Source: Actinomadura pelletieri DSM 43383
GTDB lineage: Bacteria; Actinomycetota; Actinomycetes; Streptosporangiales; Streptosporangiaceae
Assembly (NCBI RefSeq): GCF_003634705.1
Contig: NZ_RBWU01000001.1
Location: forward strand, 682,001 to 746,000
Direction: 5' to 3'
DNA length: 64,000 bases
The position numbers were made by a program, and so were the translations under genes. This document shows, piece after piece, positions 23,469 through 32,864 of this stretch (position 1 is its first letter; every line of letters starts with the position of its first letter). The notes beneath the pieces were generated by a model. The model worked only from the letters and a program-made list of their open reading frames with translations. It was not told the DNA's origin and ran no database searches.

Positions 23469-24332
23469 TCAGCGGGTCAGCAGCGTCCGCAGCGCCTTGG
23501 TGACCTCGGCCGGGGCCTCCTCGGCCATGTAGTGGCCGCAGGTGACGGTGCTGTGGTGCAGGTCAGCGGCCCACGCGCGCCACAGGGCGACCGCGTCGAA
23601 GCCCAGGGCCGCGCCCCAGTCCTGCTGGAGGACGGACACCGGCATGGTGAGCCGGTTGCCCGCGTCCCGGTCGGCCCGGTCGTGGTCGATGTCGATACCG
23701 GCGGACGCGCGATAGTCGGCGACGATCGACGGGACCGCGTCGCGGCAGGCGTCCAGGTAGGCGGCGCGGACGTCGGGCGGGATCGCGGACGGGTCGTTCG
23801 CCCACAGGTCGAGGAAATGCCCGAAGAACGCGTCGGGCGCGGCGCCGATCAACCGTTCGGGCAGGCCGGGCGGCTGGGCCATCAGGTAGAGGTGGAAGCC
23901 GACCGCCGCGGTGACGCCGTGCATCGCGTCCCACATGTCGAGGGTCGGCAGGACATCGAGGCACGCGAGATGCGTGATCGTCGAAGGGTGGTCGAGCCCG
24001 GCGCGGAAGGCGACGTGGGCGCCGCGGTCATGACCGGCCAGAGCGAACCGTTCATGGCCGAGTGCGCGGGCCAGGGCGACGATGTCGGCGGCCATGGCGC
24101 GTTTGGAATAGCCCTCGGCGGGCTTGTCGCTGGCGCCGTAACCTCGCAGGTCAGGGCAGATGACGGTGTGGTCGGACGCGAGGTCGGCGGCGACGTGACG
24201 CCACATCAGGTGCGTCTGCGGGAAGCCGTGCAGCAGGACGATCGGAGGGCCGGAGCCCCCCACGGCGACGTGGAGGGAGACCCCGTCGGCGACGGGGACA
24301 CGGTACTGCTCGAAACCGGGGATGGTCGGCAC
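23469..24332 (-). CDS. Alpha/beta hydrolase, haloacetate dehalogenase/epoxide hydrolase-like
   Basis: A 287-residue enzyme. Seen: oxyanion motif LLHGFPQTHLMW, DLRGYGASDKP, nucleophile elbow AGHDRGAH (Asp nucleophile) and the catalytic histidine in CGHYMAEEAP. The Asp nucleophile and DRG context point to fluoroacetate/haloacetate dehalogenases or epoxide hydrolases rather than serine esterases. The start GTG at 24332 precedes PTIPGFEQYRVPVADG. It is divergent from the BTAD regulator across 72 bases and may be controlled by it. Confidence 0.85.
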   Translation of the reverse strand: MPTIPGFEQYRVPVADGVSLHVAVGGSGPPIVLLHGFPQTHLMWRHVAADLASDHTVICPDLRGYGASDKPAEGYSKRAMAADIVALARALGHERFALAGHDRGAHVAFRAGLDHPSTITHLACLDVLPTLDMWDAMHGVTAAVGFHLYLMAQPPGLPERLIGAAPDAFFGHFLDLWANDPSAIPPDVRAAYLDACRDAVPSIVADYRASAGIDIDHDRADRDAGNRLTMPVSVLQQDWGAALGFDAVALWRAWAADLHHSTVTCGHYMAEEAPAEVTKALRTLLTR

Positions 24333-24404
24333 GATTCTGTCCTTTCTCGTGGGATGTCCCCAGGTTGACGGGTGTGGATGAGCATCCGATGAGCGCGCTA
24401 TAGC

Positions 24405-26357
24405 GTGGCCGGTGTGGGGGTCGTGTTCGGGGTGCTGGGGCCGGTGACGGCCTGGGACGGCTCCGGCGACGTGATCGCGTTGAGGGGGCCGAAGCATCGG
24501 GCCGTGCTGACGCGGCTGATCGTCGCCCGTGGTCGGGTCGTCCCGGTGACGCGGCTGGTCGACGACCTGTGGATCGATCCTCCGGCGGACGCCGTCGGGA
24601 CGGTCCGCACGTTCGTGGCGGCGCTGCGCCGGGCGCTGGAACCTGATCGTCCACCGAGGTCGCCGTCCCGGACGCTGGTCACCGAGGGGCCGGGTTACGC
24701 GCTGCGGGCCGGGCCGGACGAGGTGGACGCGTGGCGCTTCGAACGGGCGGTCGGCGCGGACCGTCCGGCAAGAGACCTGGTCACGAGCCTGGACGAGGCG
24801 CTCGGCTGGTGGCGCGGGCCCGCGTTCGCCGAGTTCGCCGACGACGGCTGGGCGCGGGCGGAACGTTCGCGTCTGACGGAGCTGCGGCTGCGGGCCGTCG
24901 AGCGGCGGGCCGAGGCCATGCTGGAAACGGGCCGCGCCGCCGACGCGGTACCCGACCTGGACGCGCACCTCGCCGAACACCCCTGGCGGGAGGACGCGTG
25001 GGGTCTCCTGGCGCTCGGGCTGTACCGCACGGGACGCCAGGCGGACGCGCTCGACGTGCTGCGCCGGGCGCGGACGCTGCTGGTCGACCGGCTCGGCATC
25101 GACCCCGGTCCGGCGCTCCGGCGGCTGGAACAGGACATCCTTCGCCAAGCCGACCATTTGGATCTGGGCGGCGACGCGACGGCGCGGGTGTGGGCACGGG
25201 CGGCAGCCGCCTACGACCGGACGGTCGCGTCCGGGGCGCGGGACCGGCTGGAGTCGACGGTCGGCCTGCTGCGCAACCTCGCGGTGACCGGGGGCGGCGG
25301 CCTGGAGGCGGCACGTGACCAGCGCATGGCGGCGATCACGGCGGCCGAGGAACTCGGCGACGCGGAACTGACCGCCCGGGTGATCGGCTCCTTCGACGTT
25401 CCGGCGATCTGGACCCGCTCGGACGATCCGCGCCAGGCGGCCGAGATCGTCGCGGCGGCCGAGCGCACCCTGACCGCCCTCCCCGGCGAGCACGAGGGCG
25501 TCCGGGCACGCTTGTTGGCGACGATCGCACTGGAGTCACGCGGGTCAGGCACCGGACGGGCGCGGGCGGCGGCGCTGGAGGCGGAGCGGATCGCGCGTCG
25601 CCTGGACGATCCCGCGTTGCTGGCGTTCGCGCTCAACGGCCTGTTCATGCAGACGTTCCATCGGGCGGGGCTGGCCCCACGGCGGGACGAGATCGGGGCC
25701 GAGCTGGTCGAGTTGTCCGTCCGGCATGGCCTGGTCGCGTTCGAGGTTCTCGGTCATCTCGTCCGTCTGCAGGCGCTGAGCGCGCTAGGAGACTTCGCGG
25801 CGGCCGACCACCATGCCGCCGCGGCGGACCGGCTGGCCGAACGGCACGAACGGCCGTTGGTGGGGGTCTTCACCGACTGGTACCGGGCGTTGCGGCTGGC
25901 CGCGTCCGACGAAACGACGGCCGACGAGGTCGAAACCGCCTACAACCGGGCGATCGCGCGATTGGACGGCTCCGGAATGCCCGGCCTCACCGACGGGCTG
26001 CCCGCGCTCGCGACGCTGGCCCTGCGCGTGCGGGAGGGACGGCCCGCACAGGTCGGCGACGACACCCGGTGGGGCCCTTACGAGCCGTGGGCCCGTCCGT
26101 TGGTCCTCCTGGCGAAGGGCCGGACGAACGAAGCTGCGGCGGCGCTGCGGGCAACTCCGGAACCACCCCGTGACCTGCTCTTCGAAGCCATGTGGTGCCT
26201 CACCGCGCGGGCCGCCATGGCCGTCGGCGACCGCGAGACGATGGCACGCGCCCACGACGAACTGGCGCCCGCGGTGGCGGAACTGGCCGGTGCGGGCAGC
26301 GGGCTCCTCACCCTGGGCCCCGTTTCCGGCTACGTACACGACCTCGCCAAGGGGTAG
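24405..26357 (+). CDS. BTAD (SARP-type) transcriptional regulator
   Basis: A 650-residue regulator. The N-terminal OmpR-like winged helix ([31 protein letters not shown]) is followed by a bacterial transcriptional activation domain ([11 protein letters not shown] to [15 protein letters not shown], about 105-245). A long helical TPR-like C-terminus has no NB-ARC ATPase motif. SARPs usually activate specialised metabolism genes; here the only near target is the divergent hydrolase. The start is the GTG at 24405; alternatives a few codons later are possible. Confidence 0.85.
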   Translation: MAGVGVVFGVLGPVTAWDGSGDVIALRGPKHRAVLTRLIVARGRVVPVTRLVDDLWIDPPADAVGTVRTFVAALRRALEPDRPPRSPSRTLVTEGPGYALRAGPDEVDAWRFERAVGADRPARDLVTSLDEALGWWRGPAFAEFADDGWARAERSRLTELRLRAVERRAEAMLETGRAADAVPDLDAHLAEHPWREDAWGLLALGLYRTGRQADALDVLRRARTLLVDRLGIDPGPALRRLEQDILRQADHLDLGGDATARVWARAAAAYDRTVASGARDRLESTVGLLRNLAVTGGGGLEAARDQRMAAITAAEELGDAELTARVIGSFDVPAIWTRSDDPRQAAEIVAAAERTLTALPGEHEGVRARLLATIALESRGSGTGRARAAALEAERIARRLDDPALLAFALNGLFMQTFHRAGLAPRRDEIGAELVELSVRHGLVAFEVLGHLVRLQALSALGDFAAADHHAAAADRLAERHERPLVGVFTDWYRALRLAASDETTADEVETAYNRAIARLDGSGMPGLTDGLPALATLALRVREGRPAQVGDDTRWGPYEPWARPLVLLAKGRTNEAAAALRATPEPPRDLLFEAMWCLTARAAMAVGDRETMARAHDELAPAVAELAGAGSGLLTLGPVSGYVHDLAKG

Positions 26358-26472
26358 GGCGAATCGGCTTCTGCGTCCCGGCGTGTCGGATTTGGGCGGG
26401 TTTACCAACTTCGGACGTTGGGGCGCTCCCCTCTCGGGTAGGGCGGCACAGAAGCAGCGAGAGGAGAGCGTC

Positions 26473-28131
26473 GTGACGGACGTTTCGAGCAGGGGACCGG
26501 AGCCGGGGGACGACCGTCCGGTACTGACCAACCGACAGGGTCATCCCGTCTATGACAACCAGAACCAGCGGACGGTGGGCTCCCGTGGCCCCGCGACCCT
26601 CGAGAACTACCAGTTCCTGGAGAAGATCAGCCACTTCGACCGGGAGCGGATTCCGGAGCGGGTCGTCCACGCGAGAGGCGTGACCTCGTACGGGTTCTTC
26701 GAGGCGTACGGAAAATGGGGCGACGAACCCGTCAGCAGGTACACGCGGGCGAAACTGTTCCAGGAGCAGGGGAAGCGCACGCCGGTGGCGCTGCGGTTCT
26801 CCACGGTCATCGGCGGACGCGACTCGGCCGAGACGGCCCGGGACCCGCGCGGGTTCGCCATCAAGTTCTACACCGAGGACGGCAACTGGGACCTCGTCGG
26901 CAACAACCTGGCCGTCTTCTTCATCCGCGACGCCATCAAGTTCCCCGACGTCATCCACGCCCTCAAACCGGACCCGGTCACATTCCGCCAGGAACCGGCG
27001 CGCATCTTCGACTTCATGTCGCAGACACCGGAGTCGATGCACATGCTCGTGAACCTCTTCAGTCCGCGCGGAATCCCGGCCGACTACCGGCACATGCAGG
27101 GGTTCGGCGTGAACACCTACAAGTGGGTGAACGAGGCCGGTGACACGAAGCTCGTCAAATACCACTGGATGCCCAAGCAGGGCGTGCGGAGCATGACGGA
27201 GGAGGACGCGGCGGCGATACAGGCCCACGACCTCGGGCACGCCACCCGGGACCTGCACGACGCCATCAACCGCGGCGACTTCCCGGAATGGGAACTGCTC
27301 GTCCAGATGATGGACGACCACGAACACCCGGAACTGGACTTCGACCCGCTCGACGACACCAAGGTCTGGCCGGAGAACGAGTTCCCCGCGCAACCGGTGG
27401 GCCGCCTCGTCCTCGACCGCAATGTCGAGGACAACTTCGCCGAGAACGAGCAGATCTCGTTCGGCACCGGCGTCCTCGTGGACGGTCTCGACTTCTCCGA
27501 CGACAAGATGCTCGTCGGACGGACGTTCTCCTACAGCGACACGCAGCGGCACCGCGTGGGCCCGAACTACCTGCAACTGCCCGTCAACCAGGCCAAGAGC
27601 ACGCAGGTGCGCACGAACCAGCGCGACGGACAGATGACCTACTACGTGGACAACGCCGGTGACAACCCGCACGTGAACTACGAGCCGTCCATCACCGGCG
27701 GCCTGCGGGAAGGCCAGTATCCGACGCACGACGAGCAGGGCCCGGAGATCCGGGGACGCCTGACACGCATGCGCATCCAGCGGACGAACGACTACAAGCA
27801 GGCCGGTCAGCGCTACCTGCTGTTGGAGGACTGGGAGCGGGACGATCTCGTCCACAACTTCGTCGAGCTGATCTCCCAGTGTGCTCGTCCCGTCCAGGAG
27901 CGGATGGTGTGGCACTTCCTCCTCGTCGAGGACGATCTCGGCCTGCGCGTCGGCAAGGGACTCGGCATCGCCCCGGAGGACATCGAACACCTTGAACCGC
28001 TGCCCGGCCAGGACCTCACCGACGAGGACAGGGAACGGCTGCGCAACCTCGGCAAGAACGGCCCGCGTGACGTCGACGGCCTGAAGATGACGCACTGCGT
28101 CCCGAACGAACGGGCCGTCCAGCACCGCTAG
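26473..28131 (+). CDS. Monofunctional haem catalase
   Basis: A 552-residue cytoplasmic catalase that disproportionates hydrogen peroxide. Seen: distal-side His in [18 protein letters not shown] (about residue 66), the Asn region [20 protein letters not shown] and the proximal haem-ligand region [19 protein letters not shown] (Tyr about 354 expected in SYSD). The length fits a small- to mid-subunit catalase. The start is the GTG at 26473 behind GAGAGGAGAG. It lies 115 bases after the BTAD gene and ends before a strong hairpin. Confidence 0.95.
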   Translation: MTDVSSRGPEPGDDRPVLTNRQGHPVYDNQNQRTVGSRGPATLENYQFLEKISHFDRERIPERVVHARGVTSYGFFEAYGKWGDEPVSRYTRAKLFQEQGKRTPVALRFSTVIGGRDSAETARDPRGFAIKFYTEDGNWDLVGNNLAVFFIRDAIKFPDVIHALKPDPVTFRQEPARIFDFMSQTPESMHMLVNLFSPRGIPADYRHMQGFGVNTYKWVNEAGDTKLVKYHWMPKQGVRSMTEEDAAAIQAHDLGHATRDLHDAINRGDFPEWELLVQMMDDHEHPELDFDPLDDTKVWPENEFPAQPVGRLVLDRNVEDNFAENEQISFGTGVLVDGLDFSDDKMLVGRTFSYSDTQRHRVGPNYLQLPVNQAKSTQVRTNQRDGQMTYYVDNAGDNPHVNYEPSITGGLREGQYPTHDEQGPEIRGRLTRMRIQRTNDYKQAGQRYLLLEDWERDDLVHNFVELISQCARPVQERMVWHFLLVEDDLGLRVGKGLGIAPEDIEHLEPLPGQDLTDEDRERLRNLGKNGPRDVDGLKMTHCVPNERAVQHR

Positions 28132-28142
28132 ACGACGCCGGT

Positions 28143-28180
28143 GAGCGCACTGCCCGACCGCACGGCCGGTCAGTGCGCTC
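28143..28180. terminator. Hairpin after the catalase gene
   Basis: GAGCGCACTG (28143-28152) pairs with CAGTGCGCTC (28171-28180), and a smaller GACCG/CGGTC-type stem lies in the loop. It is 11 bases after the catalase stop and is probably its terminator, although no T-run follows. Confidence 0.6.
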
Positions 28181-28245
28181 AGGGTCGGCTCAGGGTCACC
28201 CACCATCACGCCCGACCGACAACCCCGCAGGTCAGAGCCTCCACA

Positions 28246-28279
28246 CTTTGTGGAACAAAGCATTCCGTTCTGCTACACT
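28246..28279 (+). promoter_or_regulatory. Inverted repeat and candidate -10 upstream of the 90-residue gene
   Basis: CTTTGT-GGA-ACAAAG (28246-28260) is a perfect six-base inverted repeat with a three-base spacer. TACACT (28274-28279) resembles a -10 element. The repeat would cover the -35 region, so a repressor or activator site is plausible. The 5' leader to the start at 28432 would be about 145 bases. Confidence 0.45.
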
Positions 28280-28431
28280 GAGACAAGTACGAACACCCCG
28301 ACTACGGGTCTCCCGGGGGATTACTCCACCACGGATGAGGGTTTTCCCCTATGGCGATGAGTTTGCCGAACCGGCAGAGTCGTATTCAGCAGCAGGGGGA
28401 CGAGGCCCCCTCCGCAGGAAGAAGGCAGACG

Positions 28432-28704
28432 ATGTCACACACGCCACCCCCCACCTCGCTGAACACCTCCGACCTGGCCGAAGTGCTGTTCTGCTGCGGC
28501 CTCCAGGAGTCCGATCACCCCTCCGCCGAGCAGGTCCGCAAGGCCATCGACGACCGCATCGGCGCCTGCGGCGGCGACAGCACCGCCTGCGTCGCCCTGG
28601 TCGCCCAGGAAGCGGGCGACCACCCGGAGACCTACACCCTTCGGATGCGCTGGGCGCTGTCCACCGTCTCCGCGGCCTACCGCGACCTCACCTCCGCCGC
28701 CTGA
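28432..28704 (+). CDS. Conserved-looking 90-residue cysteine-containing protein
   Basis: The start at 28432 was chosen for the purine-rich GGAAGAAGG upstream; the frame is open from 28351. The protein reads DLAEVLFCCGLQESDHPSAE, then IDDRIGACGGDSTACVALVA and TYTLRMRWALSTVSAAYRDL. It is small, soluble, helical, and has four cysteines. No family is recognised. A second small gene follows after 21 bases. Confidence 0.6.
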   Translation: MSHTPPPTSLNTSDLAEVLFCCGLQESDHPSAEQVRKAIDDRIGACGGDSTACVALVAQEAGDHPETYTLRMRWALSTVSAAYRDLTSAA

Positions 28705-28725
28705 CCACCACAGGGAGCCCATCTG

Positions 28726-28869
28726 ATGCTTTCACCGTTCACCGACCGGCCCGAGGACATCATCCCGCGCACACTCCGCGACCTGATCACCACCGACCCG
28801 TCCCCGCCCACGAACAGAAAGCGCCCGCGCCGACAACGAAGAACGAACACCACCCGAGGCGCCACCTAA
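28726..28869 (+). CDS. 47-residue basic peptide
   Basis: ATG at 28726 with CAGGGAG seven bases upstream. The product starts MLSPFTDRPEDIIPRTLRDL and ends in a very basic tail rich in Arg, Lys and Thr. It is probably co-transcribed with the 90-residue gene. The function is unknown and the frame is short, so it might be spurious. Confidence 0.4.
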   Translation: MLSPFTDRPEDIIPRTLRDLITTDPSPPTNRKRPRRQRRTNTTRGAT

Positions 28870-29159
28870 CACACACACTCCGGGTGGATTTCCTGCCGCT
28901 TCGGGGTGGGAGGGCGGAGGCCACTTAGTGGTGTCGCCGCTGTCTTGGCCGCGCTGTCGGCCGGACGGGACGTCCGGCTTGGCATGGACGACCCGGCCGG
29001 GATGTTCGCTGCGCGCGTCGGCGGCCAGGCCCACGGTGAAACGGCCGAGAGATCGTGGGCCGGAATTCGGCTCACTGTGGAGGCGGGCCTCGCGCGAGCC
29101 CCGGGCCGTCTTCCAGCGGGCTGAAAACGTGGCGGCGTCCGGGCGCGATACTGGACGGC

Positions 29160-30932
29160 ATGGTCGACGACGAGCGTTGGAAGGCGCGTTTCCGGGCCGC
29201 CCGGATGAGCCTGCCCCGATGGGCGCGTGACGCCCCGAGCCGCAGCATCTACCAGTCGAACATCACGGGGACGTGGGAGATCTACACGTGGGACCGTGAC
29301 ACCGGCGCGCAGCGTCAGGTGACGGATCGGCCCAACGGGACGTGGATGGGAAAGATCGACCCGTCCGGTGAGTGGGTGTGGTGGTTCGCCGACACGGACG
29401 GCAACGAGTTCGGTGTGTGGAACCGGGTGCCGTTCGACGCGGATGAAGGAACGGAGAGCGTGCCGGCCGTTCCAGGGTTGGAGCCGTCGTACCCGTCCGG
29501 GCTTTGTCTGGGCCGTGATGGTTTCGCCGTCATCGGACGGACCACTGACGCCGGGAACACGATCCATCTGTGCCGCGCCGGTGCGCCGCCGGAGGTGCTC
29601 TACCACCATGCGGAGGACGCGCATGTCGCGGCGTTGTCGCAGGACGAGTCCCTGATTGCGGTCGGGCACAGCGAGCACGGCGACAGCCGTCACATGGCGT
29701 TGCGCGTGCTGCGTCCCGACGGATCCACGGTCGCGGACCTGTGGGACGGCCCCGGCAAGGGCGTCTACGGAGCCGGGTTCGCCCCGGTTGACGGCGATTC
29801 ACGGCTTCTCGTCAACCATGAACGGCGTGGCCGGGACGAGATGCTGATCTGGGACCCGGTCTCCGGTACCGAGCGGGAGATCGTCCTCGATCTGCCCGGG
29901 GAGATCGGCGCGGGCTGGTATCCGGACGGGACGGCGCTGCTCATCTCCCACTCGCATGAGGCCCGCGACGAGCTGTACCGGTACGACCTCGCCGAGGAGA
30001 CCCTGACCAGGGTCGACACCCCGCGCGGGGTGATCGGCGGAGCCTCCGTCCGGCCGGACGGGACGGTCGAGTTCTCCTGGTCGTCGGCCGCCGAACCGCC
30101 GGTGATCCGTTCGACGTCCGGTTCGGTGGTCCTCACGCCACCCGGTCCGGTCGCGCCGCCGTCCGTGCCGGTCGAGGACGTGTGGGTGGACGGCCCCGCC
30201 GGACGCATCCACGCGCTGGTCAGCAAACCGGACGGCGACCGCCCCTACCCGACCGTGTTCGACGTCCACGGCGGACCGACCGCGCAGGACGACGACTCGT
30301 TCGTCCCGTCCGCCGCCGCGTGGGTGGACCACGGGTTCGCGGTCGTCCGCGTCAACTACCGGGGCTCCACGGGATACGGGTCGGCGTGGCGCGACGCCAT
30401 CGAGGGACGGGTCGGGCTCACCGAACTGGAGGACATCAAGGCCGTCCGCGACTGGGCGGTGGCCAGCGGCCTCGCGGACCCGTCGCGGCTCGTCCTGACC
30501 GGCGGCTCATGGGGCGGGTACCTCGCCCTCCTCGGTATCGGAACGCAGCCGGACGACTGGAGCGTCGCGATCGCCGCCGTCCCGGTCGCCGACTATGTCG
30601 CCGCATATGAGGACGAGATGGAAGGACTCCAGGCGTTCGACCGCTCGCTGTTCGGCGGCTCACCCGACGAGGTTCCGGACAGGTACCGCGAATCTTCCCC
30701 GATCACGTATGTGTCCCAGGTGAAGGCGCCGGTGCTCATCCTGGCCGGGGAGAACGACCCGCGCTGCCCCATCCGGCAGATCGACAACTACCTGGGCCGC
30801 CTCGCCGAGCTGGACCGTCCGCACGAGGTGTACCGGTACGACGCCGGGCACGGCTCCCTTGTCGTGGAGGAACGCATCACACAAATGGCCGCTGAAATGG
30901 ACTTCGCCCGCAAACATCTGGGCATGTCCTGA
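29160..30932 (+). CDS. S9-family prolyl oligopeptidase-like peptidase
   Basis: A 590-residue serine peptidase. An N-terminal beta-propeller of WD/TolB-like repeats (ITGTWEIYTWDRDTG; GEWVWWFADTDGNEFG) precedes an alpha/beta hydrolase domain. The triad is Ser in GGSWGGYLAL (about 450), Asp in AGENDPRCPIRQ (about 533) and His in DAGHGSLVVEE (about 564). No signal peptide, so it is cytoplasmic and probably trims peptides or acyl-peptides. The ATG at 29160 removes 35 unrelated upstream residues. Strong terminator downstream. Confidence 0.92.
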   Translation: MVDDERWKARFRAARMSLPRWARDAPSRSIYQSNITGTWEIYTWDRDTGAQRQVTDRPNGTWMGKIDPSGEWVWWFADTDGNEFGVWNRVPFDADEGTESVPAVPGLEPSYPSGLCLGRDGFAVIGRTTDAGNTIHLCRAGAPPEVLYHHAEDAHVAALSQDESLIAVGHSEHGDSRHMALRVLRPDGSTVADLWDGPGKGVYGAGFAPVDGDSRLLVNHERRGRDEMLIWDPVSGTEREIVLDLPGEIGAGWYPDGTALLISHSHEARDELYRYDLAEETLTRVDTPRGVIGGASVRPDGTVEFSWSSAAEPPVIRSTSGSVVLTPPGPVAPPSVPVEDVWVDGPAGRIHALVSKPDGDRPYPTVFDVHGGPTAQDDDSFVPSAAAWVDHGFAVVRVNYRGSTGYGSAWRDAIEGRVGLTELEDIKAVRDWAVASGLADPSRLVLTGGSWGGYLALLGIGTQPDDWSVAIAAVPVADYVAAYEDEMEGLQAFDRSLFGGSPDEVPDRYRESSPITYVSQVKAPVLILAGENDPRCPIRQIDNYLGRLAELDRPHEVYRYDAGHGSLVVEERITQMAAEMDFARKHLGMS

Positions 30933-30939
30933 TCTTTCG

Positions 30940-30969
30940 GGGGGACGGACGGAGGCCCGTCCGTCCCCC
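30940..30969 (+). terminator. Terminator after the S9 peptidase gene
   Basis: GGGGGACGGACGG and CCGTCCGTCCCCC form a perfect 13-bp stem with loop AGGC, eight bases after the stop codon. Confidence 0.75.
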
Positions 30970-31049
30970 GCGTTTACAAGATCAAAGCTCGGGCATCGCT
31001 CCCACCGGCCACCCCCCGGTTACCGGAAATCACCGATCGGGGGGATCAC

Positions 31050-31916
31050 ATGTCACGGCCATATCCGACCCGCGCCCGGCGCACACCCCGGCCATCGCGC
31101 TTCCGGCCACCCAAGACCGTCACTGCACCCGGCCCGCTCTTTCGCCAGACGGCCACGTCGACGACACTCTCCCTGATCATCGCGGCCCTCGTCGTCGCAC
31201 CGCCTCCCGCGACCGCCGCCGAGCCGCCACCCGTCCCCGGCGAACGCACCATCGCGACTCCGACACGTTCGTCCGCCTCGGAGCGCGAACCCGGCGTCGC
31301 ACCGGTCCCCGCAGCCGCCACTGAATCACCCGCGCGCCCCTTCGTCCCCGGCGAACGAACCGTCGCGACTCCACCCCCTTCGTCTGGCCCACCCGTCCCG
31401 GAGCGTGAACCGGTCGTCGCTCCACCCCGTTCCGAGGGCGAGGTGCCCGGCCACGCCGCGACGCCGCCGGGGGTGGAGGCGGGCATCGGCGAAGCGTTGG
31501 AGGCGCTCTCCAACCGGCCCGCGTCGGCGCGGCTGGAGCACCGGCTCGTGGAGGAGGTACTGCGGGCCAACGGCATCGGCTGGCGGTCGAGTGGAGGCTG
31601 CTCCGACCGAAAGATCGCGAAATGCACGTCGTTCGAGACGATCCGATGGGGGACGGTCCAGGGCCTGATCCGCTTCGCCGCGTCGAGCGGCTGCGAGATC
31701 ACCGTGACCGGCGGCACCGAGCGAGGGCACGCAAGTGGCCCGCGCAGCCACTGGAACGGCTACAAACTCGACATCGCCCGAAGCGCATGCGTAGACCGGG
31801 CGGTCACGCGTCACCCGTCCGCCGGGGTACGGCGCGACGGCGCACGGCTCTACCGTTCACCCGACGGCACCCTCTTCGCCCGCGAAAAGAACCACTGGGA
31901 CATCGCCTTCCCCTGA
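31050..31916 (+). CDS. Exported LAS-type metallopeptidase-like protein
   Basis: A 288-residue protein. A long basic N-terminus leads to a membrane segment/signal (LSLIIAALVVAPPPATAAEP), then a Pro-rich region with two copies of a P-G-E-R-T-(I/V)-A-T-P unit, then a C-terminal catalytic-like domain (about 145-288). There GHASGPRSHWNGYKLDIA gives H-x(6)-D, and the end EKNHWDIAF gives a Glu followed by His. These are the zinc and catalytic positions of LAS (M15/VanX-type) peptidases. A cell-wall D,D- or L,D-peptidase role is inferred from motifs; overall similarity to M15 is low. A decayed partial copy follows. Confidence 0.6.
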   Translation: MSRPYPTRARRTPRPSRFRPPKTVTAPGPLFRQTATSTTLSLIIAALVVAPPPATAAEPPPVPGERTIATPTRSSASEREPGVAPVPAAATESPARPFVPGERTVATPPPSSGPPVPEREPVVAPPRSEGEVPGHAATPPGVEAGIGEALEALSNRPASARLEHRLVEEVLRANGIGWRSSGGCSDRKIAKCTSFETIRWGTVQGLIRFAASSGCEITVTGGTERGHASGPRSHWNGYKLDIARSACVDRAVTRHPSAGVRRDGARLYRSPDGTLFAREKNHWDIAFP

Positions 31917-31929
31917 AGATCCCACTCGT

Positions 31930-32085
31930 ACGCGCACCCTGCGGATACTGCCGACCAGCTCCACCAACACCGGCGCCTCCGTAGCCACTGGAACGGCTAA
32001 GAGCTCGACATCGCGTGGGCACGTGCGTCGACCGGGCGGTCAGGCGGTACCCGGCCGCCAGGGCGTGGCGTGATGGTGTGCGGTC
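31930..32085 (+). pseudogene. Decayed partial duplicate of the upstream peptidase gene
   Basis: From 31980, GTAGCCACTGGAACGGCTA aligns to the SHWNGYK codons at about 31743-31763. The match continues to about 32080 (CGACCGGGCGGTCA shared; later GTGGCGTGATGG against a similar stretch), but a TAA replaces the Tyr codon. The preceding 31935-31965 also resembles the 3' end of the TetR gene at about 32165. It is a scar of an old duplication between the two genes. Confidence 0.55.
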
Positions 32086-32150
32086 TGCCGGTCGCCCGGC
32101 GGTGTTCGGTTCGTTCGTGGGAAGGGTCGCTAAGTTTCTCGAGGGGCGGG

Positions 32151-32828
32151 TCAGGCGCGGACCTCGCGGATGATGCCGACCAGTTCGCGGGTGACCGACT
32201 TGAAGCCCGGCAGTCGCGACATCGACACCATGCGGTTGACCAGTGGGACCGTCCGTTCCACCAGCAGGTAGGTCTTGCGGCAGCCTGGGGAGCTGTCGTG
32301 TACCCAGTACAGGACGATGCCCATCGAGTAGATCCACAGCAGTTCCGGCAGTTCCTCACGGAACTCTTTGTCGATCTTCAGATCGGAGCCGTTCACGACC
32401 TCGCGGTAGATCGCGACCGCCGACTCGCGGGCCGGGCCGGACTCGGCGCTGAACGGGTTGAGGGGGCTGGTCGGCTCGGCGGCGAACTTGAAGAATTTTC
32501 CCGCGAACTCGTGGTACGGGACCATCGTGTCGACCCGGGCCTTCAGGACTCCGAGCAGCCGGGGCGCGAAAGCGGTCTCCGCGTCCAGGACGGCACGGCA
32601 GGCGGCGACGTGTTCGTCCTGCAGCTCGTCGTAGTAGGCCTGGATCAGTTCTTCCTTGGAACCGAAGTAGTAGTAGGCGTTGCCGACCGAGACGCCCGCC
32701 TCCTTGGCGATCGCGCGCATCGTCGTGGCCTCGTATCCGCGCTCCCTGAACAGCCGCAGCGCCGTCTCGACGATCAGGGACCGTGTCTGCTCCGACTTCA
32801 CGGCCTTCGTCTCGGTCACGCCTGCCAC
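32151..32828 (-). CDS. TetR-family transcriptional regulator
   Basis: A 225-residue repressor. The N-terminal helix-turn-helix is clear: RSLIVETALRLFRERGYEAT, then MRAIAKEAGVSVGNAYYYFG and SKEELIQAYYDE. The ligand-binding half is not assignable. Two GTG starts are possible: 32828 and 32819 (VTETKAVK, preceded by AGGGTGG). It lies 36 bases downstream of asd on the same strand and could be read from its transcript. Its target is unknown. Confidence 0.9.
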   Translation of the reverse strand: MAGVTETKAVKSEQTRSLIVETALRLFRERGYEATTMRAIAKEAGVSVGNAYYYFGSKEELIQAYYDELQDEHVAACRAVLDAETAFAPRLLGVLKARVDTMVPYHEFAGKFFKFAAEPTSPLNPFSAESGPARESAVAIYREVVNGSDLKIDKEFREELPELLWIYSMGIVLYWVHDSSPGCRKTYLLVERTVPLVNRMVSMSRLPGFKSVTRELVGIIREVRA

Positions 32829-32864
32829 CCTACGACCCGCGTCGCGCCACCTGCGTCCCCGCCG

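Noticed and set aside
24333..25493. Extension of the hydrolase frame to a 674-residue protein
   Set aside because: The extra N-terminal 387 codons lie antisense to the BTAD domain and are low-complexity. Homology begins at the GTG at 24332.
23469..28131. Specialised-metabolite cluster around the BTAD regulator
   Set aside because: Neighbours are a hydrolase and a catalase; no synthase, transporter set or tailoring genes were found.
26308..28263. 651-codon minus frame
   Set aside because: Shadow of the catalase gene; no motif and biased composition.
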